Shown here: positions 26,858 to 35,544 of the stretch, piece after piece | Layout: the number at the start of each line of letters is the position of its first letter | Position numbering within the stretch: the first letter of the stretch is position 1 | DNA from: Methanomicrobiales archaeon | GTDB lineage: Archaea; Halobacteriota; Methanomicrobia; Methanomicrobiales; Methanospirillaceae | DNA length: 48,019 nt | Direction of reading: 5' to 3' | Assembly: GCA_025358115.1 (NCBI GenBank) | Contig: JANYKQ010000046.1 | Span: forward strand, 1-48,019 | The notes under the pieces: model-generated | Databases searched by the model: none | What the model was told of the DNA's origin: nothing | What the model saw: the letters and a program-made list of their open reading frames with translations, nothing else | Program-made: the position numbers and the translations under genes

Positions 26858-28343
26858 GTTCTTCCCTCAGTAATCTGTTCATGCCGGCGATCATCGCCTC
26901 AACGCTCGCCATGATGATGTCGGTGCGTGCGCCACGAGAAGTAATTATCTTCCCGTCTTTACTTAACCTTACGGTTACTTCGACCAGTGCGTCCGTGCCG
27001 CCGCTGATCGCATCCACGTGATACTCTTCTAACCGGATATCAGCCAGTTCCGCAACGGATTTCCTGAGCACTGACATCGCGGCATCCACGGGTCCGTCAC
27101 CCGTTGCTGCCCCGGTCATCTCCACGCCATTGACTACCAGCGTGACCGATGCGGTCGGGATCATGTTGCTCCCCGAGATCGCAGTGAACTGCTTCATCTT
27201 GATGACGGGCTTGCACTCGATAACGAGCACTGCGTCGGCTACCGCCATGAGGTCGGTGTCCGATACCCGTTTGCCCTCGTCCCCGAGCTGTTTGATTCGT
27301 TTTAAGATCTCCTTGAGCTGCGGGGCATCCGGCGTGTACTTCATCTCGTTGAGCGCTGCCTCAACAGAGGCGGAACCGGAATGCTTGCCCAGCACAATAC
27401 GCCGCTTGCGCCCGATCGACTCGGGTTTTATTGATTCGTACGTGGAGGGTTCCTTCATCACGCCATGGGCGTGGATGCCGCTCTCGTGAGTAAAGGCCAT
27501 CTCCCCGACAATTGCCTTGTTCACGGGAAGCGGAACACCCGTCAACCGCGATACCAGGGTCGAGAGATGGTAGATCTTCTCCTTCTTGATCCGGGTCTCG
27601 TACCCGTACAGCACTTCGAGTGCCATTACGAGCTCCTCAAGCGGCGTATTGCCGGCCCGCTCGCCAAGCCCGTTCACCGTAACATGAGCGCAACCGGCCC
27701 CGGCTTTGAGCGCAGCCATGGCATTGGCAAGCGCGAACCCGAGATCATCATGGCAATGGATGGATAGCGGTGCGATCGTGCTGAGCGGCGGGATTATATC
27801 AGCAATCTTTTCGGGAGTCAGGAGCCCGACCGTATCGCAGAAACAGAGCCGGTCAGCCCCCCGCCGCACTCCCTCGGAAAAGACCTCCTGCAGGAACTTC
27901 TGGTCCGCTCTCGAAGCATCCTCGCCGGAGAGTTCAACGATAAGTCCCCGGTCCTTGGCGTACTCTACCGATTCCCATGCCATCAGGGAAACCTGTTCCC
28001 GGGTCTTTCGCATCTTCTTTTCGATGTGCAGATCACTTACGGGAATCACGAGATGAACCGAGTCCGCCCCGAAATCGGCAGCAGCATCGATGTCGAGCTG
28101 CAGGGCCCGCACAAAGGTGCAGATCTCTGCCGGGAGGCCGGCCTCCGAGATCAATTTCATTGCATCCCGTTCGCCAACAGATCCGGCAGCCGAGCCGACC
28201 TCAACCACATCCACGCCGATATCAGAAAGCGCAGTTGCAATCTCAAGTTTCTGTTGCGGGGTCAGAGAAACGCCGGGCGTCTGTTCCCCATCACGTAAGG
28301 TAGTATCAAAAAAACGCAGCCTTCGGCCCAATAAAACAACCAC
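26829..28343 (-). CDS. Citramalate / 2-isopropylmalate synthase (CimA/LeuA family)
   Basis: This 504-residue enzyme condenses acetyl-CoA with pyruvate (citramalate, isoleucine route) or 2-oxoisovalerate (leucine route). The HMGL-like domain has FFDTTLRDGEQTPG, SIHCHDDLG and NGLGERAGN; HESGIHAHG follows. The C-terminal LeuA dimer domain carries the allosteric site. Overall character, including ASVEAMIAGMNRLL at the end, looks to me closer to archaeal CimA, but the specificity is not certain. The start is GTG 28343, eight bases after GGTGAG; no in-frame ATG lies nearby. It is the first gene of the cimA/leuA-ilvB-ilvN operon. Confidence 0.9.
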   Translation of the reverse strand: MVVLLGRRLRFFDTTLRDGEQTPGVSLTPQQKLEIATALSDIGVDVVEVGSAAGSVGERDAMKLISEAGLPAEICTFVRALQLDIDAAADFGADSVHLVIPVSDLHIEKKMRKTREQVSLMAWESVEYAKDRGLIVELSGEDASRADQKFLQEVFSEGVRRGADRLCFCDTVGLLTPEKIADIIPPLSTIAPLSIHCHDDLGFALANAMAALKAGAGCAHVTVNGLGERAGNTPLEELVMALEVLYGYETRIKKEKIYHLSTLVSRLTGVPLPVNKAIVGEMAFTHESGIHAHGVMKEPSTYESIKPESIGRKRRIVLGKHSGSASVEAALNEMKYTPDAPQLKEILKRIKQLGDEGKRVSDTDLMAVADAVLVIECKPVIKMKQFTAISGSNMIPTASVTLVVNGVEMTGAATGDGPVDAAMSVLRKSVAELADIRLEEYHVDAISGGTDALVEVTVRLSKDGKIITSRGARTDIIMASVEAMIAGMNRLLREEHEDRGKNTR

Positions 28344-28351
28344 TCATGGCA

Positions 28352-28390
28352 CTCACCATAATTACTGATAGGAGAGGTGCGTATAAAAAT
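28352..28390 (-). promoter_or_regulatory. Promoter of the citramalate synthase-ilvBN operon
   Basis: On the minus strand ATTTTTATAC (28390-28381) is a TATA box. Transcription would start near 28361, giving a leader of under 20 bases that still contains GGTGAG (28357-28352). Confidence 0.5.
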
Positions 28391-28475
28391 TGTTGCTGCA
28401 CCACTTTCTTTTATGGTTCGGAAAACCTTTAGGCATCCGGGTAAAAACCATAATTAAGAAAATATCATCTCTTTC

Positions 28476-29144
28476 ATGTCCCTCTTTGGTTTTAATGCAA
28501 AAAACAGCACGGATACCGTCCGGCAGATCGCTGACGAATGCCGGGACCTGCAACAGGCAACGACCCGCGGGGAACTCGGGGCTAAGATAGCTACGCTTGT
28601 CCTCCGGCATTCTCCCATAGATATCCAGCAGATGAAACGAAATTTCGGAAAGAAGGTAGAGGACCTCTCCCCGGAATACCGCGATGAACTCATACGAAAG
28701 ATCAACGAGCACCTGCTCGGCACTTATCAGGCCATCCGGCTCGGGAATCAGCAGGGTGCATTCGGCACAATGAATGAGCCGGTTACTCTGTTACAAAAAT
28801 CGTACTGGGATATGGTAGCCGGACAGTGCGGACCCGATGACCAAAAACCAAAAATCCGCTTCCTCAACTACCTGCTCGCAGCGTTCTGCATGTTTGTACA
28901 AAACGAGCCGGGCCATGCGGTAGGCACCCCGTTTCCGGGTGGGGACACCGTCAAGGTAATTGATGGCATCTATTACTGCCCGGTCCGGGAGATGGCCGGG
29001 GACGTGGATGCAGCCATCTGCCCGTTCTGCCCTGCTCTCCAGACCCTCGCGATTGGGTACTTAAAACCCCCGGTGAATGCAACCCCGCACCAGAAGCAGG
29101 AGTTCATCCGGAACTGCCATGATTTCCATAATTTCAATGGGTGA
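28476..29144 (+). CDS. DUF2115 (UPF0305) protein
   Basis: This 222-residue soluble protein has the DUF2115 C-terminal signature YYCPVREMAGDVDAAICPFCPALQ, whose Cys residues could bind a metal. The family is largely confined to methanogens and has no known function. A TATA-like CATAATTAAG near 28449-28458 lies about 25 bases before the ATG, consistent with a leaderless transcript. It diverges from the citramalate synthase operon. Confidence 0.85.
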   Translation: MSLFGFNAKNSTDTVRQIADECRDLQQATTRGELGAKIATLVLRHSPIDIQQMKRNFGKKVEDLSPEYRDELIRKINEHLLGTYQAIRLGNQQGAFGTMNEPVTLLQKSYWDMVAGQCGPDDQKPKIRFLNYLLAAFCMFVQNEPGHAVGTPFPGGDTVKVIDGIYYCPVREMAGDVDAAICPFCPALQTLAIGYLKPPVNATPHQKQEFIRNCHDFHNFNG

Positions 29145-29186
29145 CGGAACAGATTCTGCTGTTCCGGCTCTTTACTATTCTTTAAA

Positions 29187-29331
29187 GGCTGATGCATAAA
29201 CAAGTAAAATATTGGATAGGGGCTGATGCATAAACAAGTAAAATATTGGATAGGGGCTGATGCATAAACAAGTAAAATATTGGATAGGGGCTGATGCATA
29301 AACAAGTAAAATATTGGATAGGGGCTGATGC
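29187..29331. repeat. Tandem repeat, 34-bp unit, about 4.3 copies
   Basis: Four identical units at 29187-29220, 29221-29254, 29255-29288 and 29289-29322 begin GGCTGATGCATAAACAAG and end TTGGATAGG. A fifth copy stops after nine bases. The copies are head to tail with no spacers, so this is a minisatellite and not a CRISPR array. The unit length is not a multiple of three, so long open frames across it are artefacts. Confidence 0.95.
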
Positions 29332-29453
29332 TCCCATACCACCAAATGTGATGAACGCCGCAACCCCCGACGGGGCGCCCCCGCGGCGGTCCATGAACCG
29401 TTTTCCTTTTAAACCGATCCGCCCAGCGAGGCCCCTATGAGGCGGCCGAGTGA

Positions 29454-29469
29454 CCCCCAAAAAAGGGGG
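29454..29469. other. C5/G5 hairpin at the end of a GC-rich block
   Basis: CCCCC and GGGGG flank six As. The hairpin ends a GC-rich block (from about 29340) unlike the AT-rich DNA either side, which also contains GCCGC/GCGGC arms. The block directly follows the tandem repeat and may be part of the same element. Confidence 0.4.
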
Positions 29470-29485
29470 TGGGTAGGCTCCTTAA

Positions 29486-29674
29486 TCAAGTAAAAAAAAT
29501 TACAACGTATTTTCATTCAAGATTGTTGAACAGCCTCGTGTTTCAAACAGTCCCTCTGTAACGATCCAATTAAGAATTATTGGTGTACATGAAAATTTCT
29601 GGGTTCGTGAGGAAATCCCGTTGACCGGAAGTGTGCTATTCGGTAAATTTACCTATAGAAATCTAAAAACGTGA
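29486..29674 (+). pseudogene. 3' fragment of an unknown gene (no start codon)
   Basis: A 62-codon open frame ends in TGA at 29672-29674 and has no usable start; the only candidate is a TTG near its end. The translation is protein-like, for example VTIQLRIIGVHENFWVREE followed by IPLTGSVLFGKFTYRNLKT, resembling the end of a β-rich domain. It begins just after the GC-rich/tandem-repeat block, as if the 5' part had been lost there. I do not recognise the family, and chance remains possible. Confidence 0.35.
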
Positions 29675-29852
29675 CCTTTCTGAAGTGAATAAAAATTTGC
29701 ATCCGATATTTTCCAAAGAACTATCTCATTTCTTTGTCAGTTAATCCCTTCCTAAGCAAATCAGGAGATCACGTAAATACTGTTATATTTCACCGGTACC
29801 CATTCTTGCATTGACGTTACATACGCATACGAGCTCTGCCAGGTGCAGTTTT

Positions 29853-31955
29853 ATGGATACCCTCCCGATACCATCTCTCGATGAACCCGCATTGTACATC
29901 AACCGCGAACTGGCATGGATCCGGTTTAACCGCCATGTGCTGGATGAAGCCTTTGATATCAGCCACCCCCTCCTGGAACGGGTAAAATTCCACTCCATCT
30001 TTTCCAATAATCTTGATGAATTTTTCATGGTCCGGGTCTCGGGTCTCCAGCGCCAGTACACAAAAGGGGTCAGGAAATTTCCCGCTGATGGCATGACTCC
30101 TGCCCAGCAACTGGATGGTATCCAGCAGTCCCTTTTACCGGATCTTTCACGGGAAGATGACTGCTGGCATAATGACCTCCTGCCAAAACTTGCAATAGCG
30201 GGAATACACATTCACACGTACCAGGAGCTCGACGAGGACCAGAAAAGCAGGATACACCGCTTCTTTGTAGAAGAAGTGTACCCGGTGCTCACGCCTCTTG
30301 CCTTTGACAGTTCGCACCCGTTTCCTTTCATCTCCAACCTCTCGCTGAACCTGGCGATTATTGTGCGGGACCAGAACAAGAAAGAATTTTTCGCCCGGGT
30401 AAAAGTGCCCACCAACCTCTTCTCCCGCCTTATACGTATTCCTGATCCGGATGGGAACTGCCGCAATGACCAGCAGGTCCATTTCGTGTATCTCGAGGAT
30501 ATCATTGCAGCCCATCTCGACATGCTCTTCTGTGGCATGGAAGTCGTGGCATCCTACCCCTTCCGGATCACCCGGGATGCGGATCCCGAGATCGAAGTGG
30601 ACGATGCTTCTGACCTTCTCACCACCGTCGAAGAGATCATGGAACAGCGGGCTCACGGGAATCCCGTGCGCATCGAAGTCGAGTGCTCCATGGATGAGAG
30701 CATCTGCCATATGCTCGAGAAAAAACTGGTAGTCACCTCATCCATGATCCACCGCGTAGGACACCCGGTGGGTATGGCCGATCTCATGCAGCTGCTCTCC
30801 CTGGACCGCCCGGATCTCAAGGACGCACCTTTTACCCAGTCGCTCCCGGAAGATCTTGGCGAAGGCCGGGATATCTTCTCTGCCATCCGCCGGCATGACA
30901 TTCTCCTGTACCAGCCGTACGACAGTTTTACCCCCGTGGTCAATTTTATCCGGCAGGCCGCAAAGGACCCGGATGTGCTGGCGATTAAGATCACGCTCTA
31001 CCGGGTCGGTTCCAACTCGCCGATAGTCAAAGCGCTTATGGAAGCAAGGGAGAACGGAAAGGCCGTTGCCGCGCTCATCGAACTCAAGGCCCGGTTTGAC
31101 GAGGAGAATAATATCGGCTGGGCCCGGGCCCTTGAACACGAAGGAGTGCACGTGGTTTACGGGGTTGTCGGGCTCAAGGTGCATGCCAAACTCTGCATGG
31201 TTGTGCGCCGGGAGAAAGACGGCATCCGCCGTTACATGCACCTGGGCACCGGCAATTACAATGCCACGACAAGCAGGATCTATACCGATTTTGGTTTTCT
31301 TACCTGTGACCGGCAGATCGGGGAAGATGTGGCAAACCTCTTCAACTTCCTCACCGGGTATGCCCGGATTGACAGCTACTTAAAACTCTTAGTCGCCCCG
31401 GTTACCCTCCGTAAGGGGATGCTTGCCCTGATCGAACGCGAGACCGCAAGCCACCTGGAGAACGGCGGGGGCCATCTCATCTTCAAGATGAATGCCCTGG
31501 TCGATCCGATCTGTATTGCTGCGCTCTACCGGGCATCCCAGGCCGGTGTGAAGATAGATCTCCAGGTACGGGGTATCTGCTGCCTTCGCCCGGGAGTTCC
31601 CGGTATCAGCGAGAATATCCGGGTGACAACGATCGTGGGCAGGTTCCTGGAACATGCCCGGATTTACTATTTCCACAATGGCGGAAACGAGGAAGTTTAC
31701 CTGGGAAGTGCCGACCTTATGCCCCGGAACCTGGATAAGCGCGTTGAAGTCCTTTTCCCGGTCCAGAATCCTGATATCCGGAATGCAATCCTCACAAAAA
31801 TTCTTCCTGTTCAGCTTACGGATAATTGCAAACTAAGGGTTTTGCAGAGTGACGGGACGTACCAGAGAATCATTCCTCCCGCAGGTGTCAGTCCCCTTAA
31901 TGCCCAGGCATGGTTCCTGAAACACAGTGGATGCTGGTATCATGGCATCCAGTAA
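29853..31955 (+). CDS. ppk1: Polyphosphate kinase 1
   Basis: This 700-residue enzyme makes polyphosphate from ATP, reversibly. The N-terminal YINRELAWIRFNRHVLDEA is the PPK1 signature. Catalytic His444 lies in GLKVHAKLC, followed by MHLGTGNYN, and a second active-site His601 lies in RFLEHARIYYF. Start ATG 29853 has AGGTGC upstream; the frame extends to a TTG at 29811, which is less likely. It is the first gene of a three-gene polyphosphate operon and overlaps the next gene by 14 bases. Confidence 0.97.
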   Translation: MDTLPIPSLDEPALYINRELAWIRFNRHVLDEAFDISHPLLERVKFHSIFSNNLDEFFMVRVSGLQRQYTKGVRKFPADGMTPAQQLDGIQQSLLPDLSREDDCWHNDLLPKLAIAGIHIHTYQELDEDQKSRIHRFFVEEVYPVLTPLAFDSSHPFPFISNLSLNLAIIVRDQNKKEFFARVKVPTNLFSRLIRIPDPDGNCRNDQQVHFVYLEDIIAAHLDMLFCGMEVVASYPFRITRDADPEIEVDDASDLLTTVEEIMEQRAHGNPVRIEVECSMDESICHMLEKKLVVTSSMIHRVGHPVGMADLMQLLSLDRPDLKDAPFTQSLPEDLGEGRDIFSAIRRHDILLYQPYDSFTPVVNFIRQAAKDPDVLAIKITLYRVGSNSPIVKALMEARENGKAVAALIELKARFDEENNIGWARALEHEGVHVVYGVVGLKVHAKLCMVVRREKDGIRRYMHLGTGNYNATTSRIYTDFGFLTCDRQIGEDVANLFNFLTGYARIDSYLKLLVAPVTLRKGMLALIERETASHLENGGGHLIFKMNALVDPICIAALYRASQAGVKIDLQVRGICCLRPGVPGISENIRVTTIVGRFLEHARIYYFHNGGNEEVYLGSADLMPRNLDKRVEVLFPVQNPDIRNAILTKILPVQLTDNCKLRVLQSDGTYQRIIPPAGVSPLNAQAWFLKHSGCWYHGIQ

Positions 31956-33576
31956 AATCCCCCTGACCGGGATCGAAGGAGAGCGTGATTCTATCCGGGC
32001 ATCCTGCTTTTTTGGTAAACAGAGGCTGCTTCCCCTTCTCGAAGCCTTTGCCAAAGAAGTCGACGGGGTCAAGGCGGCGGAAGATATCGAATATATTCAC
32101 CGGATGCGGGTGGCATCCCGCCGTCTCCGGGCAGCGCTTCCCCTGTTTGAGTCCTGCTTTCCTCCAAAAAACTATGCCCGGTGGTCTGAAGAGCTTAAGG
32201 AGATCACCCGGGCACTCGGAGCTGCCCGGGATACCGATGTCCAGATAGCGTATCTTACCAAGTACCAGAAACGGGCTGAGAAAGCCTGGAAGTCTAAAAA
32301 AACTCAACCTCCGGGTGAATCTCCCCCCAGTCCTGCAGTCCTGTTTTTACTCCAGGACCTCAGGAAACAGCGGGACCGGCTCCAGAAAGATGTGCTCTCT
32401 GCGCTCGAGAGTTTGGAAAAAAGTCATGCGGTTGACAGCATGCGGGAGGCTTTCAGCAAGCCTCTTCCCCCGGTCCGGGGCATACTGAAACGTTCCTTTG
32501 CCTACGGCATATCACCGGTCTCAGCTCTCCGGATCGAAGAGCGGTTATGCTCGCTCCTTGCATTCGAACCCTGGGTCTCCCACCCGGAAGCCGTAGCAGA
32601 GCACCATGCCACCCGGATTGCGGCAAAAAAACTCCGCTACACCCTTGAAGTCTATGCTCCGGTGTACCGGCTCAGCCTGAAAAAACCGATTGCCCGGGTC
32701 AAGGCAGTCCAGGAAATCCTGGGAGACCTGCATGACTGCGATGTCTGGATCGATTCAGTTACCCGCCTTCTCCTGCATGAGCGCTCGGTCCTCCGGTCAG
32801 ATAATGAAGAAAAACGTCCCGATACCTTCACGTTATCGAGCCTGAAGTTTTTCCTGGCAGAACGGGAGAAGGAACGCCGACAGCTGTACCGGCATTTCGT
32901 ACGTTACTGGGCATCCTTACAGCGGACACGTCTCTGGGATGAACTCCGCACCACCCTTGATTCGGGCCGGAAGATACGGTTCAGGCCATTGGCTCCGGTG
33001 CCGGAAGAGGAGATAAGGAGTGCTGTCGGGGTCCTGGCCGGGGAATTCCCCGGAGGCCAGAAGCACAGCCTCCACGTGACAAAGCTCTCCCTGATGCTCT
33101 TTGACAGTTTACAGCCCTTCCATAAGATGAGTGAGCGGGACCGCTTCTTACTCGAATGTGCGGGGATGCTGCATGATATCGGTAGGAAAGGAGGTCGCAA
33201 AGACCACAACCGGCGCAGTGCGGCCATGATCTTTGAAGATGAACGCCTGCCCCTGGATCTTGAGGAGCGCGGGACAATAGCCCTTGCTGCGTTTGCCCAC
33301 CGGGGTTCTGCCTCACCCGAATCGCAGGCATTTTTCTCCCTTCTTTCTCCGGAATACAGGGGAAAAACCCTGCGGCTTACCGGAATACTCCGCATAGCTG
33401 ACGCTCTGGACTACCTGCACCTGGGAACGGTCCAGGAAGTCCATTGTGTCATTGGAGAGAACGAGATAGCCTGTGACGTGATTGCGGTTTCCGATATTTC
33501 CGCCGAGAAAGAACGGGCGCGGACGAAATCAGACCAGTTCATCCGGACTTTTGGCAGGAACCTGGTGATCCGGTGA
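31942..33576 (+). CDS. CHAD-domain protein with C-terminal HD domain
   Basis: This 544-residue protein has an N-terminal CHAD domain (about residues 15-300) with HRMRVASRRLRA and HATRIAAKKLRYTLE, the His and basic residues that bind polyphosphate. The C-terminal part (from about residue 355) has HDIGRKGGRKDHNRR starting at His411, an HD-type phosphohydrolase core resembling the end domain of the Ppx protein encoded next. It lies between ppk1 and ppx with overlaps on both sides. It probably binds or directs polyphosphate; enzymatic activity is inference. ATG 31942 is preferred over GTG 31927. Confidence 0.88.
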   Translation: MASSKIPLTGIEGERDSIRASCFFGKQRLLPLLEAFAKEVDGVKAAEDIEYIHRMRVASRRLRAALPLFESCFPPKNYARWSEELKEITRALGAARDTDVQIAYLTKYQKRAEKAWKSKKTQPPGESPPSPAVLFLLQDLRKQRDRLQKDVLSALESLEKSHAVDSMREAFSKPLPPVRGILKRSFAYGISPVSALRIEERLCSLLAFEPWVSHPEAVAEHHATRIAAKKLRYTLEVYAPVYRLSLKKPIARVKAVQEILGDLHDCDVWIDSVTRLLLHERSVLRSDNEEKRPDTFTLSSLKFFLAEREKERRQLYRHFVRYWASLQRTRLWDELRTTLDSGRKIRFRPLAPVPEEEIRSAVGVLAGEFPGGQKHSLHVTKLSLMLFDSLQPFHKMSERDRFLLECAGMLHDIGRKGGRKDHNRRSAAMIFEDERLPLDLEERGTIALAAFAHRGSASPESQAFFSLLSPEYRGKTLRLTGILRIADALDYLHLGTVQEVHCVIGENEIACDVIAVSDISAEKERARTKSDQFIRTFGRNLVIR

Positions 33577-35138
33577 AGTTAAAAAAACCCGGCAAGGATG
33601 GCCGTACCGTTGCCTTCATCGATATCGGCACCAATTCTATCCGTCTTTTAGTTGTGCGTCTCAACCCGAACCATTCCTACACGATCCTGACCCGGCAGAA
33701 ACAGCAGGTCCGGCTGGGGGATGGTGAATTTGAAGACGAGGAGATCCTTCCTGAAGCTGCAGAACGTGCGGTCATTGTCTGCAAGACATTCACAGAACTT
33801 GCCCGATCCTTTAATGCAGAAGAGTTTGTCGCCGTTGCCACGTCCGCCATGCGTGAGGCCGGAAACCAGCAGGAGATCCTTCACCGTTTACGGCAGGAAG
33901 CCCAGCTCGACATCCGGGTAATATCCGGGCAGGAAGAAGCCCGGCTGATCTACCTCGGGGTATCGAGCGGGATGCACCTTGAGGGAAAGCAGGCTTTTTT
34001 CATAGATATCGGCGGGGGAAGTACGGAGATTGCGGTGGGCAATGAACGCGATTACCAGCTGCTCGAGAGTTTCAAACTCGGTTCAATACGCCTCTCAAAT
34101 CTCTATGTCCCCCCGGATGATGCCGGCCCCATCTCCCCGGAGCGTTATAAAAAGATCCAGCAGCAAGTGAAAAATACTATAATCCGCTCTGTAAAAAAGA
34201 TCCGTAAACTTGCTCCGGCATGTGCGGTTGCGAGTTCCGGTACCGCAATGAACCTGGCCGAGATTGCCCAGAAGGCCCTGCACCACAACGGGGGTTCCGA
34301 ACTTGTCCTCACCCACCGTGACTTAAAAAAAGCAATCGCCATCATCTGCGCCCTGCCGCTCGAACAGCGCAGGAAAATACCCGGGATTAACCCGGAGCGG
34401 GCGGATATCATTGTTCCCGGGGCTGCCATTCTCGACACGTTCATGCAGGAACTCTCTTTCACCTCGATAACCGTAACCGGCCGGGGTTTGCAGGATGGCC
34501 TCCTGGTAGATTACCTCTCCCGGATGGATGAATTCCCGCTCCTGGGGGAACTCTCCCCCCGCCAGCGCAGCGTTATCCAGCTGGGCAGATCCTGCGGCAT
34601 CAATGAGGTTCATGCCCGGACGGTGACTGCCCTTGTCCTGTCCATGTTTGACAGTGCAAAGGAGCAGGGGCTTCACCAGTTTGGCGATGCAGAACGCGAG
34701 CTCCTGGAATTTGCCACATTCCTCCACGATATTGGTTCATTTATCTCCTATAACAATCACCAGGCGCATTCCTATTACATAATAAAAAATTCAGAACTCC
34801 TGGGCTTTGACTTAAAGGAAGTCACCTTCATGGCCAATCTTGCAAAGTACCACCGCAAAAAAAGCCCCCGCAAAAAAGATCCCGAGATCCTGGAGCTCGA
34901 TCCCCCCGAACGCGAAGCCCTGCGGGTGCTCTCAACGTTTATCCGGCTGGGAGAGAGTCTGGACCGGAGTCATGCGGCCCTGATACGGCAGGTCCGTTTC
35001 ACGGCCGATGGCGATGACGCAGTCCGGCTGGAGATTATTGCCCGCGGGGACTGCCAGCTTGAGATATGGGGCATTGAGAGCGAGAAAAGAGCTTTTGAAA
35101 AAGTGTTTGCCAAAAAAATAATCTTTGATATTCTTTAA
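33573..35138 (+). CDS. ppx: Exopolyphosphatase (Ppx/GppA family) with C-terminal HD domain
   Basis: This 521-residue protein has the ASKHA phosphate motifs FIDIGTNSIRLLVVR near the start and FIDIGGGSTEIAVGN, then a C-terminal HD domain with FLHDIGSFISYNNHQAHSY (His385). It removes terminal phosphates from polyphosphate or hydrolyses pppGpp; the operon favours polyphosphate. It starts at GTG 33573, overlapping the CHAD gene's stop (GTGA), with GGTGA upstream. It is the last gene of the operon. Confidence 0.95.
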   Translation: MKLKKPGKDGRTVAFIDIGTNSIRLLVVRLNPNHSYTILTRQKQQVRLGDGEFEDEEILPEAAERAVIVCKTFTELARSFNAEEFVAVATSAMREAGNQQEILHRLRQEAQLDIRVISGQEEARLIYLGVSSGMHLEGKQAFFIDIGGGSTEIAVGNERDYQLLESFKLGSIRLSNLYVPPDDAGPISPERYKKIQQQVKNTIIRSVKKIRKLAPACAVASSGTAMNLAEIAQKALHHNGGSELVLTHRDLKKAIAIICALPLEQRRKIPGINPERADIIVPGAAILDTFMQELSFTSITVTGRGLQDGLLVDYLSRMDEFPLLGELSPRQRSVIQLGRSCGINEVHARTVTALVLSMFDSAKEQGLHQFGDAERELLEFATFLHDIGSFISYNNHQAHSYYIIKNSELLGFDLKEVTFMANLAKYHRKKSPRKKDPEILELDPPEREALRVLSTFIRLGESLDRSHAALIRQVRFTADGDDAVRLEIIARGDCQLEIWGIESEKRAFEKVFAKKIIFDIL

Positions 35139-35193
35139 ACCACAAAGCCTGGAAATGCAGGGCGGGATAATACCCTGTCCTGGTAAAAAAATA

Positions 35194-35472
35194 TTACAAT
35201 GATGTGCTGATTGCACTTATGACTGCATCTTTGACAGGTGCCGGAAGGTTAAGACCTTCGAGTATTGTCGGAAGAATGCTGAATATTGTCTTCTTTCCTT
35301 CCGCAGTTCCGATGAACCCTTTGAGCATGGCAATGCCCTCAGGGGATGCGAGATATTTCTTTGCTGCTTCCTATCCTTCGGGGGTTGAAAGGTAACTTCC
35401 CACAGCCCCGCCCATACTGCCTAAACTTCCAAAATTCATGTCCTTCACATCAGCGTCAGTTGACTCACACAT
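35194..35472 (-). pseudogene. Small repeat protein gene interrupted by an in-frame amber codon
   Basis: The minus strand reads ATG (35472) to TAA (35194) as a 92-codon frame broken only by TAG at codon 34 (35373-35371). Around it are three 13-residue repeats: LSTPEG(TAG)EAAKKY, LASPEGIAMLKGF and IGTAEGKKTIFSI. The tail reads LPTILEGLNLPAPVKDAVISAISTSL. AAGGAG lies upstream of the ATG. A CAG-to-TAG change would explain the stop. It could be a recent pseudogene, a sequencing error, or a readthrough gene. No homolog is recognised. Confidence 0.65.
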
Positions 35473-35544
35473 GTTTCTTCCGGATCTCCTTAAAGATAGT
35501 GGTGGAGGAAAAAAAGAAGAATTCTGCCTGGATTTAAAAAAAAA

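Larger units (their letters stand above)
29145..29852. other. Gene-poor interval with repeats, hairpins and a gene fragment
   Basis: In order it holds the 34-bp tandem repeat (29187-29331), GC-rich hairpin DNA (about 29340-29470), a start-less open frame (29486-29674) and the ppk1 promoter. A TATA-like GTTATATTTC near 29781-29790 would give a ppk1 leader of about 40 bases. Confidence 0.55.

Noticed and set aside
28309-28362. Short upstream open frame (17 codons) overlapping the citramalate synthase start
   Set aside because: It begins at the predicted transcript start and could be a leader peptide, but nothing in its residues suggests attenuation and the overlap may be chance.
29187-29331. 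Repeat array as a possible CRISPR
   Set aside because: Units are contiguous with no spacers, so it is a tandem minisatellite.
29182-29460. Minus-strand open frame across the tandem repeat
   Set aside because: The 34-bp unit rotates through all frames and creates open frames; no ribosome-binding site or family match.
35371-35373. TAG read as pyrrolysine
   Set aside because: No pyl genes are visible here and the internal repeat makes a CAG-to-TAG change simpler; readthrough is kept only as an option.
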